Positions 1-13,029 are shown, counted from the first letter of the stretch. The stretch: DNA of 64,000 nt from Takakia lepidozioides (GCA_030704615.1 CM060734.1:61954042-62018041); one strand, 5' to 3'. Notes: a model not told the origin generated them from the letters alone. Program-made: numbers and translations.

Positions 1-1640
1 TTCTTCCACAAAGTCCATCTTTACAAGTCATCTATGTTTCTGAAGTCTATCCATCTATGATCTCTGGTTACAAATTTCAGGCTCATGAACTCACAGGCAG
101 CCTCTCCCTTACTAGCTCAGACATCATTTCAATTCCAAATCAGGAAGCCATCCTTGCTAGGATCTGCCACTGGTCTTCACCAAAAAAAAAAAACTTCAAT
201 CCTTCTGTCCCAGGGTGTATTCCCCTGTTAACATGGCTCAGGAAAGAATCATTCACTCTGGTTGGAAACTCAGGCATCGCATCCTTGCAATTGGACCCTG
301 CTGAGTGGCAGTGGACAATCAATGACGAGATTCATCCTCTCTTCTCATACGCTGCTCGACAGGGTTACAAAGCATTACTTCGTGCCAGACCTCTCTCCAC
401 AAAATGGGAGGGCAGATGGAATCATGAGAGATTCAGCGAGTAAAATTGGAAGGGCATCTGGTCAATAGTCTGAGAAGAAAAAGTCTGCCAAGATAAGTGC
501 CTTTCTGTGGCAGATAGCCAACAGAGTCCTCAAGGTTGGCCAGTACATTAATTTAAACTTCAACGCTGCTACCCTATGTGGATGTTGTCTTGACCAAACA
601 ATAGAAATACAGGAGCACTGTCTCCTTCAATGCCTAGCTCCGAAAATTATCTGGCCCTTGGTCCAATCATTCTACAGAAACTGGGAGCCCTTCAACCTGC
701 ACTCCGTGAAAATCCTCCTCAACTACAGTCAAACAAGGAAAGCAAAAGCTCAGGACTGCCCGGTTTTTGAGGTGCTAAGATACTCAGTGCTCTGGAACAT
801 ATGGAAGGGTCGATGTGCATGGATCTACAACAAGGAAAATACATCCGCAAACTGCTATTTTGACTCTTGTCTTCTTTGATCTCAAAGTAGTAGCTAAAAA
901 AGAATGGGCTTCCTTGTGTGCAGAGGTTGTCAGGAACCTGAGCGCCAGCCTGCACTACTCCTTGCCTTCCAGACAACTTGGGCCCACCTTGGAATCATTT
1001 GTCACTGCACTTATGATCTCTCCTGTATTTGGACAGAGGGCATCCCCTTCTACTGGGAAGGACACAGAGGACTGCTCTTCAGCATCCCCAGAGTTTGAAA
1101 GATCGGAGATCAAGATCGGAGATCAACTGGAAGCATGTCAGGTCCTCCTCAGCAGCGCGCCTCCACTTCCACCGTTAGAACTCTTATTTTCCTGCTCTAA
1201 TCCAATCCCCCACTCTGTCTCAATCTCGCCTCTCTCTATCCTACCTGCTCCTTCTTCACCATCACCCTGCGCTACCACCCCGTTCCGTTGAACCCCCGAT
1301 CCTACCTCTGCCAAGTATTCTTAGGGCTACAGTCCTCTTCTAACCCTCTTCCCTCCCACTCGCTAAAATACACTCTTATCACCCTAATGCTGCATTCCAC
1401 CAGCATGGATAATCATCTGAGGGCTGGACCCTCCCCACACCTGGGGTTTCTAGTGATTTAATCACGTCTTATGGTGTCTTCTTGTTACAGTTACTAGCTC
1501 TACGTTATCTGGCACAGGAGCCTCCTATATGACATGCCTTATGGCAACTGAGGGTTTATTTTTTTCCCTCCAATAACTATAATAAAGTTCAAGCAGGCCT
1601 CAGTCCCTTTTCCAGGGTAAAAAAAAAAAAAAAAACTGTC
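1..1640 (+). mobile_element. LINE (non-LTR retrotransposon) 3' fragment
   Basis: This is the 3' end of a LINE whose 5' part lies outside the window. Bases 57-470 encode a stretch like the region before the reverse-transcriptase zinc-binding (zf-RVT) domain, with a W-x-W motif in DPAEWQWTI and the run FSYAARQGYKALL. Around 487-680, in another frame, comes AKISAFLWQIANR followed by cysteines and EHCLLQC, which is the zf-RVT signature. Frames are broken by stops and shifts, so the copy is dead. The 3' UTR holds an AATAAAG signal near 1580, and a run of about 18 A at 1620-1637 is the retroposed tail. A second, related copy lies at 54932-56388. Confidence 0.75.
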
Positions 1641-3115
1641 ATGTGAAAGGCATTTTCTGAAAGTTGTCTGTCACAGTGAAAGTCAAAAAAAAAATTAACC
1701 TGTCACAAAAAAGGTAGGGCTATCTGTCAAAAAACCACACTGACCACTACCCCAGGCTTGAGCACGCCTGCCTCTCTGCGCACCAAAAGGGCAGGCTGCG
1801 GATAGCGTGGCACGTGATGGGCCCTGCCACCCAACGCCGTCTCGTCACTTGCTTGCACTTTTTGAGGTCCACCAAACGCCCTGCGCTTCAGTGGCTGCCA
1901 TGCCACAAATATCTCTGCCTCGACTCTCCACCCAATGCATGTCGCTGGTCGCCCCCGCTCAATCCATTCAACAGATAATATTTGTGAGTCGTGACGTGGA
2001 TGTGGACACAGGTTTTGTCCAGCAACACACGAGGTGGACTCGACCTCTGGAGGGAAGACACCCGTTGTTATCACTTATAGGTAACCCACGTTCCAAGTTC
2101 CAACCCTCCTCGTCCTCGTGTATTTGTGGGAGAGCACACCAAACCCCACCTTTTCGTGGTACGCCCATGATGAGCCCATGGGGTCGGAGGTGGCAGAATC
2201 TGAGAGTCCGCGTAGATTGGTGACTCGTTACCTTCTCCGTACGCGTACCAAGCAAAGACGCGTATCAAAAAAGTTGAGTTTGACATGAGGTAAAGTCTTG
2301 CAACTCATGTTTTACGTGGTTCAAGATACACAGCCCCCGTGGCTATGGCGTGCGTCTCAAATCACCGTGAAACAGTGGTTGCAAGACTTGACCTAATAGA
2401 AACACAGAGAGTCACAAACAGTGGACATTGACAAAACAGAAAGCTTACATCTCATAAGGTTTTAGACACTGAACTAGAAGCAACTTTCTATTCAAATAGG
2501 GGTGTGCCAGGCACAGGCGGCTTTGATGTGCTCAGATCTAAGGGGTTGCAAACTGTTTGAGAGTAGGCCCTAAAAGAGGTCTTCAATTTGAAGATCTGAG
2601 TTCTTGCGGGTACTGCATGGCTTGGGTCCATAAAATCGGTCTCTAAGAAGCATAAATGACCCCAATACCCCAATCATCCGTCTTCATTTTGTGGGCTCTG
2701 CTCTCCACGAAGTTGTAGGACGTTCAACCTTTTTGGTCCCTTTGGTCCCTCCAATTGTTCTCCTTATAAACTTAACCTGTCATCCACCACCAACATGACT
2801 GAGTGCCCCAAGAGCAAGACCCTGCAATCATGCACAACCATGCATAAGCCTCTCCAGTGCTTTCTACTATTTCAATTTCTTCCTCCAGCAAACTTGCAGG
2901 CTATGAAAGGTTTTCAGACTTCAGGTCACAGGAAAAGGTGTCTTCAAGTAAACACAGTGTTAAGGCATTTGTCTTTGCTTAGTGACACGGGTGTAGTGTG
3001 GTAGGCACAGCTCTACTCCTACATGTAGATATAGCTTTAACATCTAAATGGTGATAACCTCCCCAAGTCATTTGATGAACAGACTGTCGAACCTTGACTC
3101 CAGTGCCGCACATTA
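1641..3115. other. Non-coding stretch, no recognised gene
   Basis: Open frames occur on both strands between 1727 and 2286, but they overlap each other and show no recognisable domain. The stretch contains one foldback structure, listed separately. Bases 2400-3115 hold nothing I can assign; the part next to 3116 probably includes the 3' UTR of the minus-strand gene that follows. Confidence 0.5.
2288..2394. repeat. Imperfect inverted repeat (foldback, MITE-like)
   Basis: The arm at 2288-2329 and the reverse complement of 2353-2394 align over about 42 bases. They share the exact block AAGTCTTGCAAC and further matches (TGTTT, ACG, AGA), with about eleven mismatches. The loop is about 25 bases. 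The structure could be a small foldback or MITE. I see no convincing target-site duplication. Confidence 0.55.
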
Positions 3116-6100
3116 CTAGCGTTTGCAAAACTGCTTCCAAGAATTGGATCCTTCATTTGAAAGTTTGACATTCAAACGAGGACGAGATGGCTTAGGAGGT
3201 TCATGCAAGCGGCGCCGCAGACCCCGCAGACCCCACGTCCAAGTTTTAGCCTTTGAAGATGGAAACTGTGGAGGCCGTGGCTCACGATCGTCAGCATGCA
3301 CATCTCCCACCCCCACCCCATGGTTCAATTGAGGCTGAGATGTTTTGGAACCCTCTTCTCCTTCAAAGATTCGCCTGTGCTTCCCAAGCACTGAACCATA
3401 CTCCAGTGCCATCACGTAGCCACCACAGCCATCTGCAGCATCTTGCACAATTTCATGCTTGTTATCGAAGTGTGACATTGCTTCAGGCGCTTGAGTAGAA
3501 GAGGCCTTCCCCTCCATCACAAATTCTTTTGCTGCCGGTGCAGAAATTGATGCTAAATCCAACCCCAAAACTTCCACTGTTGAGGATTCTGATGCCAACT
3601 TTCGACTTTGAACAGGGGTTTGACTTGTAGTGCAAGAGGACACAGTGCTCTCTGTGAGATGCAAAATCTTACTCATTGCTGGAACAACAAGGCAGCCTTT
3701 CACATCCTGGATTTCAGCCTTCCTAAGCAAAGGGACCACCTGTAAAGAGGACCATTGTTGGTTGTCATAACGACTTCAGAAACTGTGGAACTTGAATACC
3801 TCTACAAACTCTGTCTGCTTTGATTTTGGGGTCCTGCTTGCTACTAGTCATACACACTGGCAACAGCTCCCTCCCTCTGGCCTTCTTCATCCTACTTCAG
3901 GTTTCTCCTTTTACCATAAATGAAGAACATACACCTCTTTAGCTTTCCCATGAACTTCTACTTAGGTGAATTCATGCAGCAAGAAGAAGAATCCGGAAGC
4001 ATAGAATAGCCGCCATGCCAGCAGTACCTGGTCCAAACACCCCGTCTCGCCGAACCTCCGCCTATCTGTGACTTGAATGGGTTTCACAGCTTCGATAAAG
4101 GTCACAGGAGGCCACCCATTGACAGCGCTTGCCTCCCCAAAAGGCTGCAAGACAGCTTTCCCCCGGGAGGGTTGGAGGGTCTCACATCTGCGAATCTGCG
4201 CAGACTGCTGGCTACTGATAGCTTGGACCACCTCTGCCTGACCCTGCTGCCCAGCCACATACTGGTTCAGCATCTCCAAGTCCTTCCATGCAAGCTCTTG
4301 CTGCGTTGACTTGTTTCTCTTGGACAGAAATAGATCCGCTGTCACAAAATCCGAGAACAAGGTTCATCAGCATACAGATAAAACCCTGCAGTTCAATGCA
4401 AACAATGCATTCACTTTCAGAGCCCAGCAGTGCAGGTGTCACTTGAGGACTCAGCTGGCAGGTCTACCCACAACTCATCTGCCAGATACAACGAAAAAAA
4501 TAATAATGCAGCAGACCGGTACATTGAGTCACAATGAAGGGAGCATAGGCTTATCCCTAATTGATTTGGCACACCTCCATCACCTACCCACTTGTTGTAA
4601 CCCCCTCTCCGTTTCATAGCTGTAGGAACACAAATCCCACAATTGCAATACGTATGCATAAACAAAAACAAATCAGGATCTTACGATTGGCAAGCTCAAA
4701 GTCCAGAGGCACTGTAGTCGTTGTGTCCTTCCTGCTAACACTGGCAGAAGATTTCCCACGGCTTTGCAGTCGGTTCTGCCACACCCATCGACCAGACTCC
4801 ATCTCAGGATTCTCAATTCCTCTGGATGGACCTTTCTCCTCAAGCTCCTCATTGTCACTACTTTCCTCGTCAACCCTCTGGAATTTTCCCTGATCCGTCT
4901 CCTTCTCTTGTGTCTGTTCCTTTAAGTCGTCGTCACTCTCACTGGCACCCTCCATTAGGGTCATCGAGGTACTTAACTCCTTGGGATTACCAAGGACATT
5001 CTGTGTCAAAGTGGATGATGTGAGACACCCTGTGTTTGTTGCATTTGTGACCTTGGGGTTGAAATGCTGAATCCAAGGGCTGGCAAACACTGCTGGGCCA
5101 GAGGGTAGTGAAAGCTCGAGAGTCTGAGGTCTGTAGTAAGCTCTCTGCTGATAGCACCCTCCTTGCAACAATTCAAACAGCTGAGACACAAACAAAGGTT
5201 TATGTTATCACTTTGATGGAGAAAAACAAAGAAAACAATCAGACTCTCGCTGGCATATCATAAGTGCAGGACTTGTGTGAATGGCTTAATGTGACATAAC
5301 TGGATGACTAGATTGAAAGATTTACAGGTGCACCGATGACTCACTAACTAGTGAATTGACCAACTACAAACAGAAAGAGAGGGAGCGGTCACCAACCTCA
5401 CTAGGATTTGATGTGCAGCATGCATAGATGCCAATGGGTTGAGAGTCTGCACAGTCTTGTTCAGATTCATCATTAGGCCCCAACTTTCCACCTGCATCCG
5501 TGGCACAGTACTGCTGCTCATACAGACTGTTCACAAATGTGGCTTCTATGGAATTCAGATACGAACTGTGCTTGTCATCTGTCCAAGTCGTTGCTGCTGA
5601 TTGGGGCTTCTTTAGGATCTGCATTGGGAGAGACGTAGGTATTAAGCAGATCAGTCTCTAATTGAACAGCCACTATTTTACCAAAACTGGTAGATTAGAG
5701 AAATACGCTACTCAGTATACTACACTGAAGAGACTACACTGAATAATAAATTTGATAGCTCCTTGCGAATCAAAATTCATGTGAGAACGCAATCACAAGC
5801 AAGAAAGCCCAGGAGTAGCAGCGAATGCCCATCTGCTGTGTAAAAAACATTGACTAGTTGCGCTGAGACACAAACTTTAAGATTGTGCCAATGACTAATA
5901 TGGCAAGTTGTTGCACCACTGCCTTCATTCCAAAAGAAAACTGGATCTGTAGACTGACAGATGGAGAGAGAAGGACACAACATCTCTCAAGTAAAAAGAA
6001 CATTCACGTTTGGAACCGAAAGGAAACGCACTTCAAACAGGTTTCTTCAGCACCGAAACTAAGCAAGCAGTTCCTTTTAGATAGGTATTGATAAATGTGC

Positions 6101-7092
6101 CAGTTCCTGCCATAGGTGCACGTTGACAGCATTGTGGCTTGAGGTTGAGACTCATCCAATGGTGAAGGGTAAGGCAGTTTCCAGGGATAGTCATAGTCAC
6201 AGGCTTCACAATTTGTCACCTAAAGAGAAACTGACCGACCAAACCAACACAATTCACCTGTCAATGGAACCCCTGTGGGGTAAGCAGAGCGACAATTATA
6301 ATCATACTGAGAACATGGAAATAACAAGCTGATTGTAGCTCTTACCCTAAGACAAGGGCTAAACTTCCATTGATGCTGAGATGGAGAAATTTCTAAGCTA
6401 AGATAAACCAGGAAGATGCAGGGCCCCTAGACAGAGACTAATACAAGTACTCCTCATAATTTGAACCTACGTTTTGCTCACAATGCAAATATCGAAATTC
6501 TACAAGTTTCAGAATAAGTAAAAGAAGACAGGAAGCCTACCGTTGGCCCCCTGGTTCCCGAGTGATCATCTTCAGAGGCCTCTGGCTCAGTACAAATATT
6601 CTCGTCTTCCGTCTCTTCTTTCTCCTCCAACTCCAACGTGCAACAGCCCTCCTTCAACGCTTCTCCTCCCTCTTCCTCCTCCTTGGGAACAGCGTCGCAT
6701 GTCACCAAGGAAATACCAGATGGACTCCTTTCCATGAGCTGCTTGTCGCAGGCGTTCCCGGAATCTGCATCTGACATGGCCCAGCTTTTCACAGATCCAT
6801 CAGATTCTGCTGAAGACATCTGGTTGGAACTTCCCGACCTGGAGGCTGACATGCGACTTCTCGAACCGAGCTCTGCACTGGAGGATGAGGCCATCGATGG
6901 AAACATGGACGCAGCTTGATTCTCGACGGCTCGAGATACCACGCCATGGTCTGACTCTCTCACCTTGATGGACATGCCTGTGACGGTATTCAGAGTAAGC
7001 AGCCGTTTCTGCCGCTGCACTCCTTCCTGACCGACGCTTACCACAGACTTGCTCCAAAACCTGCTGTTTGCCCCAGGTCGCACATGGAACAT
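3116..7092 (-). CDS. COR27/COR28-like protein (clock/light-regulated family), 5 exons
   Basis: Predicted exons run 7092-6541, 5618-5397, 5180-4685, 4338-4028 and 3739-3116. All junctions are GT-AG and all phases agree, giving about 734 residues. An in-frame TGA lies 18 bases upstream of the ATG at 7092, which supports that start. Three blocks look like COR27/COR28: TWTDDKHSSYLNSIEATFV (exon 2), FELLQGGCYQQ followed by FASPWIQHFNP (exon 3), and DQVVP, which is formed across the exon 4/5 junction. In Arabidopsis these nuclear proteins are cold-, light- and clock-regulated and link photoreceptor/COP1 signalling to the clock. Exon 1 is Ser- and Glu-rich and probably disordered. The protein is much longer than my recollection of the Arabidopsis members (about 250 residues). 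Family assignment rests on recalled motifs and is moderately sure; the exon chain is surer. Confidence 0.65.
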
Positions 7093-10000
7093 CTGTCCGA
7101 GTTTTGGACTTCAGTACCAGACAGGCAACGTGTAGTACTTCATTTTGCAGGAAAAAATTGCATCCCTGTCCCCCTCCCACTGCTCGTCACTTCGTACTTC
7201 TATCATCTCCTTCTCCGAACAAGAAGATTATGTGGTAAGGTAGACTAGTAAATTTGACGTCCTTGCTTGAGAAAGAGCACATGTTTAGAAATGTCTAGGG
7301 CTTGCGAGGAAAGCTTTGCACTGTCTGGCACCGTCTTTCGGAATCAGGAAAAGAGAAGAGAGACCAGGGAGGAAGACCAAAACAACCTATTGTGGAATCA
7401 TGCGATTAGCATGAGAGGATAGAGGGCTAGAGGGGAATGGACCGTTACAGCAATGCCTTCATCTAGTTTTGACACAGGCAGAGATGTAATTTCATATTTG
7501 TGATTCGCGGAATAATAGAAGTCACGATAAGCAGTCAGAAATGCGACACGCAACCCGAACACCGGGCCGCCTGGGACTGACTGAGGACAACCATACCGAC
7601 CCCATCTATCGAAATATCGGTAAGTGGAGGAGGGAAGGCCGACAAGCTCAAAAGAAAAACAATAAAGATATGGTGCGAGCAACACGATAACAAGGGGCAG
7701 CGAAACCCTTGCGACCAGACAACGAAGGCAAATTGTGCAGACGTGAGAAGCACCACATCCACTAGCTGGTGATACCAAAACAACTCAGAGAAGAAGCAGG
7801 CAAACAGCACGAAGGTATGAGGCCAACACAGCCGAACTAGCAATGCAAAGAAACTCTTGAAAGCAAAGGCTCGGAAATCGGTGCGCGAGAGAGAGAGAGA
7901 AGGACGACGATGGCAGGACGACGAAAAAGGAAACCCGGACACCGGCCTGCGCCATACTTACTTTCTACGTCAAGTGAAACATACCGGCAATAGCCGGTTT
8001 AAGTAACTTTATGACCGGCCGGTCCCGGTGTCCGGTACAGTCGTTGGTCAGGAAGGCGACGTGTGGCGGGGTGGGATACGGCTCCCAGGGATGTGGCAGC
8101 TTTTGGCACACCCCGCTTTTGGTAATTAGCCTGCGCGCAGCCCTCGTTCGATCAGTCTACTTTACACGTCATCTCCCACGCGGCACATCGACCCTAGTGT
8201 GCAATCTTATGTCCGGTACACCCACCAATGGGCGGAGAGCACGCATCGTCCGAGGTGGCAAATATTAGGGCAGCCGCAAAAGCAACAGAAAAAGGCCGCC
8301 CCCAGCCGGCACGACGTGCGCACACGTGTATGTGATGGACTCGGTCGGCTGTAAACTGCGGTAGACTGGGATGATCTATAGTGTCCCACTTGCACCTATG
8401 CCAATCTGCACCACATGTCAAGAATATGAAGAAATATTCCTGAAACATAGATCAAATGGGACGTTTGCTGAGGCCAGTGGCCCATTTGCACCTGAATTAT
8501 TTCATTACTTCATTTTGACTATGTGCCATAACTGGCATGCCACTATGCGCGATGTGAGTCGTGCTTATCCCATGCACATGGGCAATGCCAATGCCATACC
8601 TAAGGTGGATGTATCTATGTACCATCACATGCTATGCCCTAGCATAACAATGCCAAATATGTCATAGTATGGCATATGTTATGAATGTACATACAGTGAA
8701 ATAAGTTTTAACACTATCTCTTGAATAGAATGTATATATGATTTTAAGTAAATCAGCGATTTAACATATTACCAAGGCATACTATGAAAAGGAAACATAT
8801 ATAACTGGAAAATAATTACTAAAATAATATAATAATGAAAAAATATGTAATTAGTTGAAATAAAACAATGTGTGTCATATATATATATTAGTTCCTTTGT
8901 GGCCAAATGATTTTTTAATAATTGTAGAGTTTTTATATAGATATACGTAAAATCCATCTTATAGCAAGATAGTATTGAAAGCATGTAGGTATGGGTGACA
9001 TGGGATTGACCTCAAAACCTCTCCTAAGGATAACGCTTTTGTAAGAACGTGGAAGCCATACTCGTATAATAAAAATCACTATTTTCCTTTATTAAACCAG
9101 CCAATAAAGGGGAACTTTTTGGGACAGCCAAAGGTCCAAAGCACATAAATTTTTGAAAAATATGATTTTAAGTACTGCCCTAAAGTGGGCAGAGTTTTGG
9201 TTAAGTATAGTACCTAAGGCCTGGCGATACGCTGTAGCCACGTAGTGGCGAAACACCTGCAATTTGAATTTGGTTGTACTTTGATAAATGTCCGTATCTG
9301 CCATATCGTACGTGGCCAGATTCAAACGGCTGATCCGAATGTCTTCAATTAATCTATCTTCAACAACACGATACTACGTGATATTGCGAGTCTGGAGCAC
9401 CTTAGAAATGTCTTGATGATCAGTGTAGTAGTTTCTAGTTGCTATTAGAGGGCTTCACAATCAAGCGCATGTAGTGGTGGATCTAGTAATTTCAGCAGGG
9501 ATCAATGGGTTGATTCTAATACCACAGACTGCTAAGGTGATTAGTGGATTCAATTCTGACTTACTTTGGCTTCCCTTGAAAACCAGGTATTTTTATTCCT
9601 ACGCGTAGCTTGGATGAGCGATTGGGCGATCTTGCAGGCACTATGTGAACTTCTGATCAAGAGGGTAGGCAGAGGGCTGTTGTAGCCGCGTTGAGGTCAG
9701 CTCGATTCAAATTTTTGAATAAACACACATGGCTCTGTAGCCAAAACTGTTGATATCAGCTGTGCATTAGCCCCGTGGAAATATGGGAGCGAAATTATAC
9801 CTCTGCTACCTTCCAGCAGCATAAGGTGATATTTTTCTTGCCATTCTTTCTACCTCTTTTCATTCCACGCACGATTGGATGCTAAGTTTATTATTAGGGT
9901 GTACACCTACCTCAAAACTCAGCTAAGACAATGTGTCAATGGTTATGCAATCACATTCCCTTCTTGAAATCGAAATCGAGTCTCATTTGTCTCTAGAAGT

Positions 10001-10205
10001 GTCTATTCAATGCTCTCATATGGTGGCAGTGGATAAGCCAAGGTCTGGTTGAGAAACTGATGGTCAACTCGTGGTTTTGGAAGTTGGGGCTTCGAAGGTT
10101 AGTTGATTCTTTGGCCAGTCTTTCACATTCAATGAAATTAGGTCATCATCAGTCAGAATGGTATATGGAGGAAAGACGTGAATCCTATGGTCATTGATCT
10201 CTCTC
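7093..10205. other. Upstream region of the COR27/28-like gene and non-coding DNA
   Basis: Bases 7093 to about 8450 are GC-richer and probably hold the 5' UTR and promoter of the minus-strand gene. A G-box-like ACACGTGT sits at 8322-8329, and a GA run lies at about 7888-7902. No perfect evening element was found. From about 8450 on the sequence becomes AT-rich with no gene. A small imperfect hairpin lies around 8640-8685 (CATAACA...TGTTATG type). Bases 9000-10205 show nothing recognisable. Confidence 0.4.
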
Positions 10206-10625
10206 TCACATGCGTGCTCTCTCCAGCAAAAGTACTTTTCTACAAAGTATTTTTATCTTGGTTGCGATAGGTGAGCGTCCTTCACTTGTGAAACAGGTTG
10301 CTGAGTTCCTCCTGCCATTATTGCAGGAGCACCGCTTCAGACCTTGGGCCTTGGTGCAGGTAAACTTGGCTGCTTCACTTCTCTCTCGCCAGTTTGACAA
10401 GCAATTGTGAGTTTTGGGAGTTTTGAGAAAAAACCTATTCGAGTACCAAATCTTCAACCAAACATGGGAATTCTTGACAAAGCTGATGTTCTCATGGTCC
10501 ACTGCGTGCATCCATTGTCTATCTCTTTGACAAGTCCCTTGCCATACAATGCACTCCTGGCTGCAAGTCCGGCCCATTCCTTTCTGCAAGTCTGCAAGCA
10601 AACCACTCCGCTATCAATAATGTCC

Positions 10626-11130
10626 TCTAGCGAAGTCCGCTGGAAGACTTACTTGCGCAAGTTTGCTACAAGGTCAGTCTGCTCGGGTGTGCTGCCAGCA
10701 AAGTCTGGGTAAGTCTGCTATCGGTCTCTCCTAAGGGCAAATCCGCTGGTAGGCCAGTCCGCCAGAGAGGACTGTTCTCAAGCAGTCCGCTGCAAGACTT
10801 ACGTGCACCAGTCTGCTGCAACTCAGTCTCGTCCACCAAGTCCGCTGGCAGGCGAATCCGTCCGAGGGGACTGTTCGAAAGTCTGCTGGCAACCCAGTCC
10901 GCTCGGCATGCCCTTTGGCCAAGTCCGTTGCAAGACTCACTTTACGCAAGTCCGCTGTGAGGTTAGCGTGGTCAGGTCTATTGGCGGTCTCGTGAGGGCA
11001 ACACTCATGGCAAGTCAGAGTGGGCGAGTCTGTTGGCTGAATCCGTTGGGCACGTCCACTGGAACAGGCGGACAGACCAGTCCACCAGAGAGTCTACTGG
11101 GTTAGTGCCCAAGTCCACCGGCGAAGTCCT
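10626..11130. repeat. Degenerate short-motif repeat (AGTCCGCTGG-like)
   Basis: Over about 500 bases the motif AAGTCCGCTGGCA and its variants (AGTCTGCTGG, AATCCGTTGG, AGTCCACTGG, CAGTCCGC) recur roughly every 15-40 bases, mostly in the same orientation. Spacing is irregular and copies are diverged. The open frames across it are by-products of the repeat. I cannot assign it to a known satellite or element. Confidence 0.55.
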
Positions 11131-11774
11131 CTTTGAAGTCTCTCATGTAGGCATGTGTACTTTGCAGGGCTGTTTTCTGAGGAGTGCTTGCCTTTGGCAT
11201 GTCCGGCGGGCTTGGGTGAAGCAATCATGCGCAAAAATCAAAGATCATATCACTGTCGCAAACTTGCTAAAAGATATGGGAGACCTCATGTACTGTAGAG
11301 GTGGACCAAGCAATCCCAAAGAAGGTCTTGCGGGGTAGCAACAACGCTCCGAGACATGAGAAAGAAATATCCGAATGGACATGAATTTCTGAATTACATC
11401 GATAAGGAATGGCGTCCTAAAATAGCAATGTGATGTACAGCAGCTCGCCATGTTCTGCATGCCAGTCAAGACACAAACGCTAGCATTGAGACATACATGG
11501 AAACTTGAAGGCAAGACTGAGGATGGGGAAAGGCAAAATGACTGGGCGTAGAGCGGATTGGCTCACATGAGAACTCATAGGTCGTGTGCTAACACACTAC
11601 TGGTATTCAATTCACATGAAGATGCACGGATTCATAAGGAATGACAAACAGGAGAAGTATATGTCCAATTCTATGCTTGCGGCACGCGACATCCCAGCTT
11701 GCAATGGCACTCTTCCATTCCATCCTGGGCAACCAACCTATGTTCTAAGCACCAATCACCCAAACACAATTTAT
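11131..11774. other. Unassigned sequence before the old gypsy element
   Basis: No recognisable gene. Homology to a reverse transcriptase begins only at about 11775, so the LTR and gag of the old gypsy element have either been lost or decayed beyond recognition here. Confidence 0.4.
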
Positions 11775-12242
11775 ATTGTTTACAACATTTCCGGAAACTT
11801 AATGTTGTGACTAGAAAAGCCTATTTTCCACTGCCTTTCACTGATACTATCTTGGATGCAGTAGCGGGCCATAAGTGTTATTCTTTCCTCGATGGGTATT
11901 CTGGTTACAATCAAATCACAATTGCAGAGGAGGATCGGCCAAAGACTATTTTCACTACCGATTGGGGTACTTATGCCTAGAAAGGTCATGTCTTTCGGAC
12001 TTTGCAATGCTCTCGCTACGTTTGAAAGAGTGATGACTGCAACCTTCCAGGACTATTTGCATTTATTTACGGAGATCTTTTGGATGATTTTTGTGTTTAT
12101 AGCAGCAAAGCAACACATGCTGAGATGTTGGAGCTGTGTTTCCAGAAATATAAACAGTATGGAATCTCCCTGAATGCAGGTAAATGTCAATTTTTGGTTA
12201 CCAAGGGGAAACTTTTGGGGTGTATCAATTCAAGGGATATCG
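11775..12242 (+). pseudogene. Old Ty3/gypsy reverse transcriptase, 5' part (split by insertion)
   Basis: The translation reads FRKLNVVTRKAYFPLPFTD, then CYSFLDGYSGYNQI, then after a stop and a frame change MSFGLCNALATFERVM. These are standard plant Ty3/gypsy reverse-transcriptase blocks. The YxDD-type catalytic box is damaged. Bases 12178-12235 continue with the segment that normally follows the catalytic box. The gene stops at 12242 because another retrotransposon is inserted; it resumes at 19203. TATCG at 12238-12242 is the left copy of the target duplication. Confidence 0.8.
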
Positions 12243-12974
12243 TGTCGCGGCCCTTTGCCTTGAGGGCAGGGGGTCGGGACACATGAGGGGCTGCCCCTGT
12301 GGTGGGGGCAGCGGCAGCGATAGGTATGGGGGGGGGGCTGAAGCACCCTTGAGTGCCCAAGGCACTCAAGGAGGCGGAGGCGCTCACTAGGTGGAGCCCC
12401 GCACACCGGGTTGCGGTGGGGGTGGCTCCACAAGGGGTGGTGGTAGCTTAGCGGGACTTAGTGGGGGTGGCATAGGACTCACCATGGGGGCGGAGACCTC
12501 GTGGTGGGAGTCGTGGGGAGTCTTGGGACTCATCACGGTCCATAGGGGCCGTGGTGAGTGGGCCAAGACTCACCGTGACTCATCACCGGGAGTCGAGGGT
12601 TTTCGTGGTGGTTCGCCATAAAATGGCATGGCTGGTTGTGAAACCACCGCGGACAGCTACAGAAGTATATATAAGGGGAGTAGTGACCCCGAGAACGGTG
12701 CAAGCCCGTTGGTGACCAAAAACTAGTGAGTAAGCGAGCGAGCCGGAAAGCGACCAAAGAGTGGGGAGCTGTTCCGGACTGCCATCTACCAAAGGGAATT
12801 CTCCTAGGCCCAAATAGGTGGAGGGTTTAGTGGGAAGCGAAGGGGGACCGTTATGTCCCGGTGAGCAGCCGAAGCTCCAAGTTGGCCCGGGCGGCCAGGT
12901 TGGGAGTCAGGCGCGCGCATCAAAGCGAGTAACTATGACTTGAATGGGAGCTTACCGAAGTGAGGTGCGCGACA
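12243..12974 (+). repeat. 5' LTR of the chromovirus
   Basis: The 732-bp LTR begins TG and ends CA. A TATA-like TATATATAA lies at 12666-12674 and should position the transcription start. Compared with the 3' LTR it has an extra GAGC unit near 12730 and longer G runs near 12331 and 12486. Confidence 0.92.
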
Positions 12975-12976
12975 CT

Positions 12977-12994
12977 TGGTATCAGAGCTTAGAG
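12977..12994 (+). promoter_or_regulatory. Primer-binding site (tRNA-iMet type)
   Basis: Two bases after the LTR end the sequence TGGTATCAGAGC begins. This is the well-known plant retrotransposon site complementary to the 3' end of initiator methionine tRNA, used to prime minus-strand DNA synthesis. Confidence 0.88.
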
Positions 12995-13029
12995 TTCAGT
13001 ACGCGATCGTCCTTGGGATTGGCCTCATC

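Noticed and set aside
1727-2286. Overlapping open frames on both strands.
   Set aside because: No domain, no splice-supported chain, and mutual overlap; treated as chance frames.
6004-6219. Extra exon in the COR27/28-like gene with the peptide starting VTNCEACDYDYPW.
   Set aside because: A good acceptor exists, but no donor restores phase 0, while exon 1 joins exon 2 directly in phase.
10206-10601. Possible Ty1/copia RT start on the minus strand (peptide around RQWMHAVDHEN).
   Set aside because: Only a loose pattern match; the expected following RT blocks are absent.
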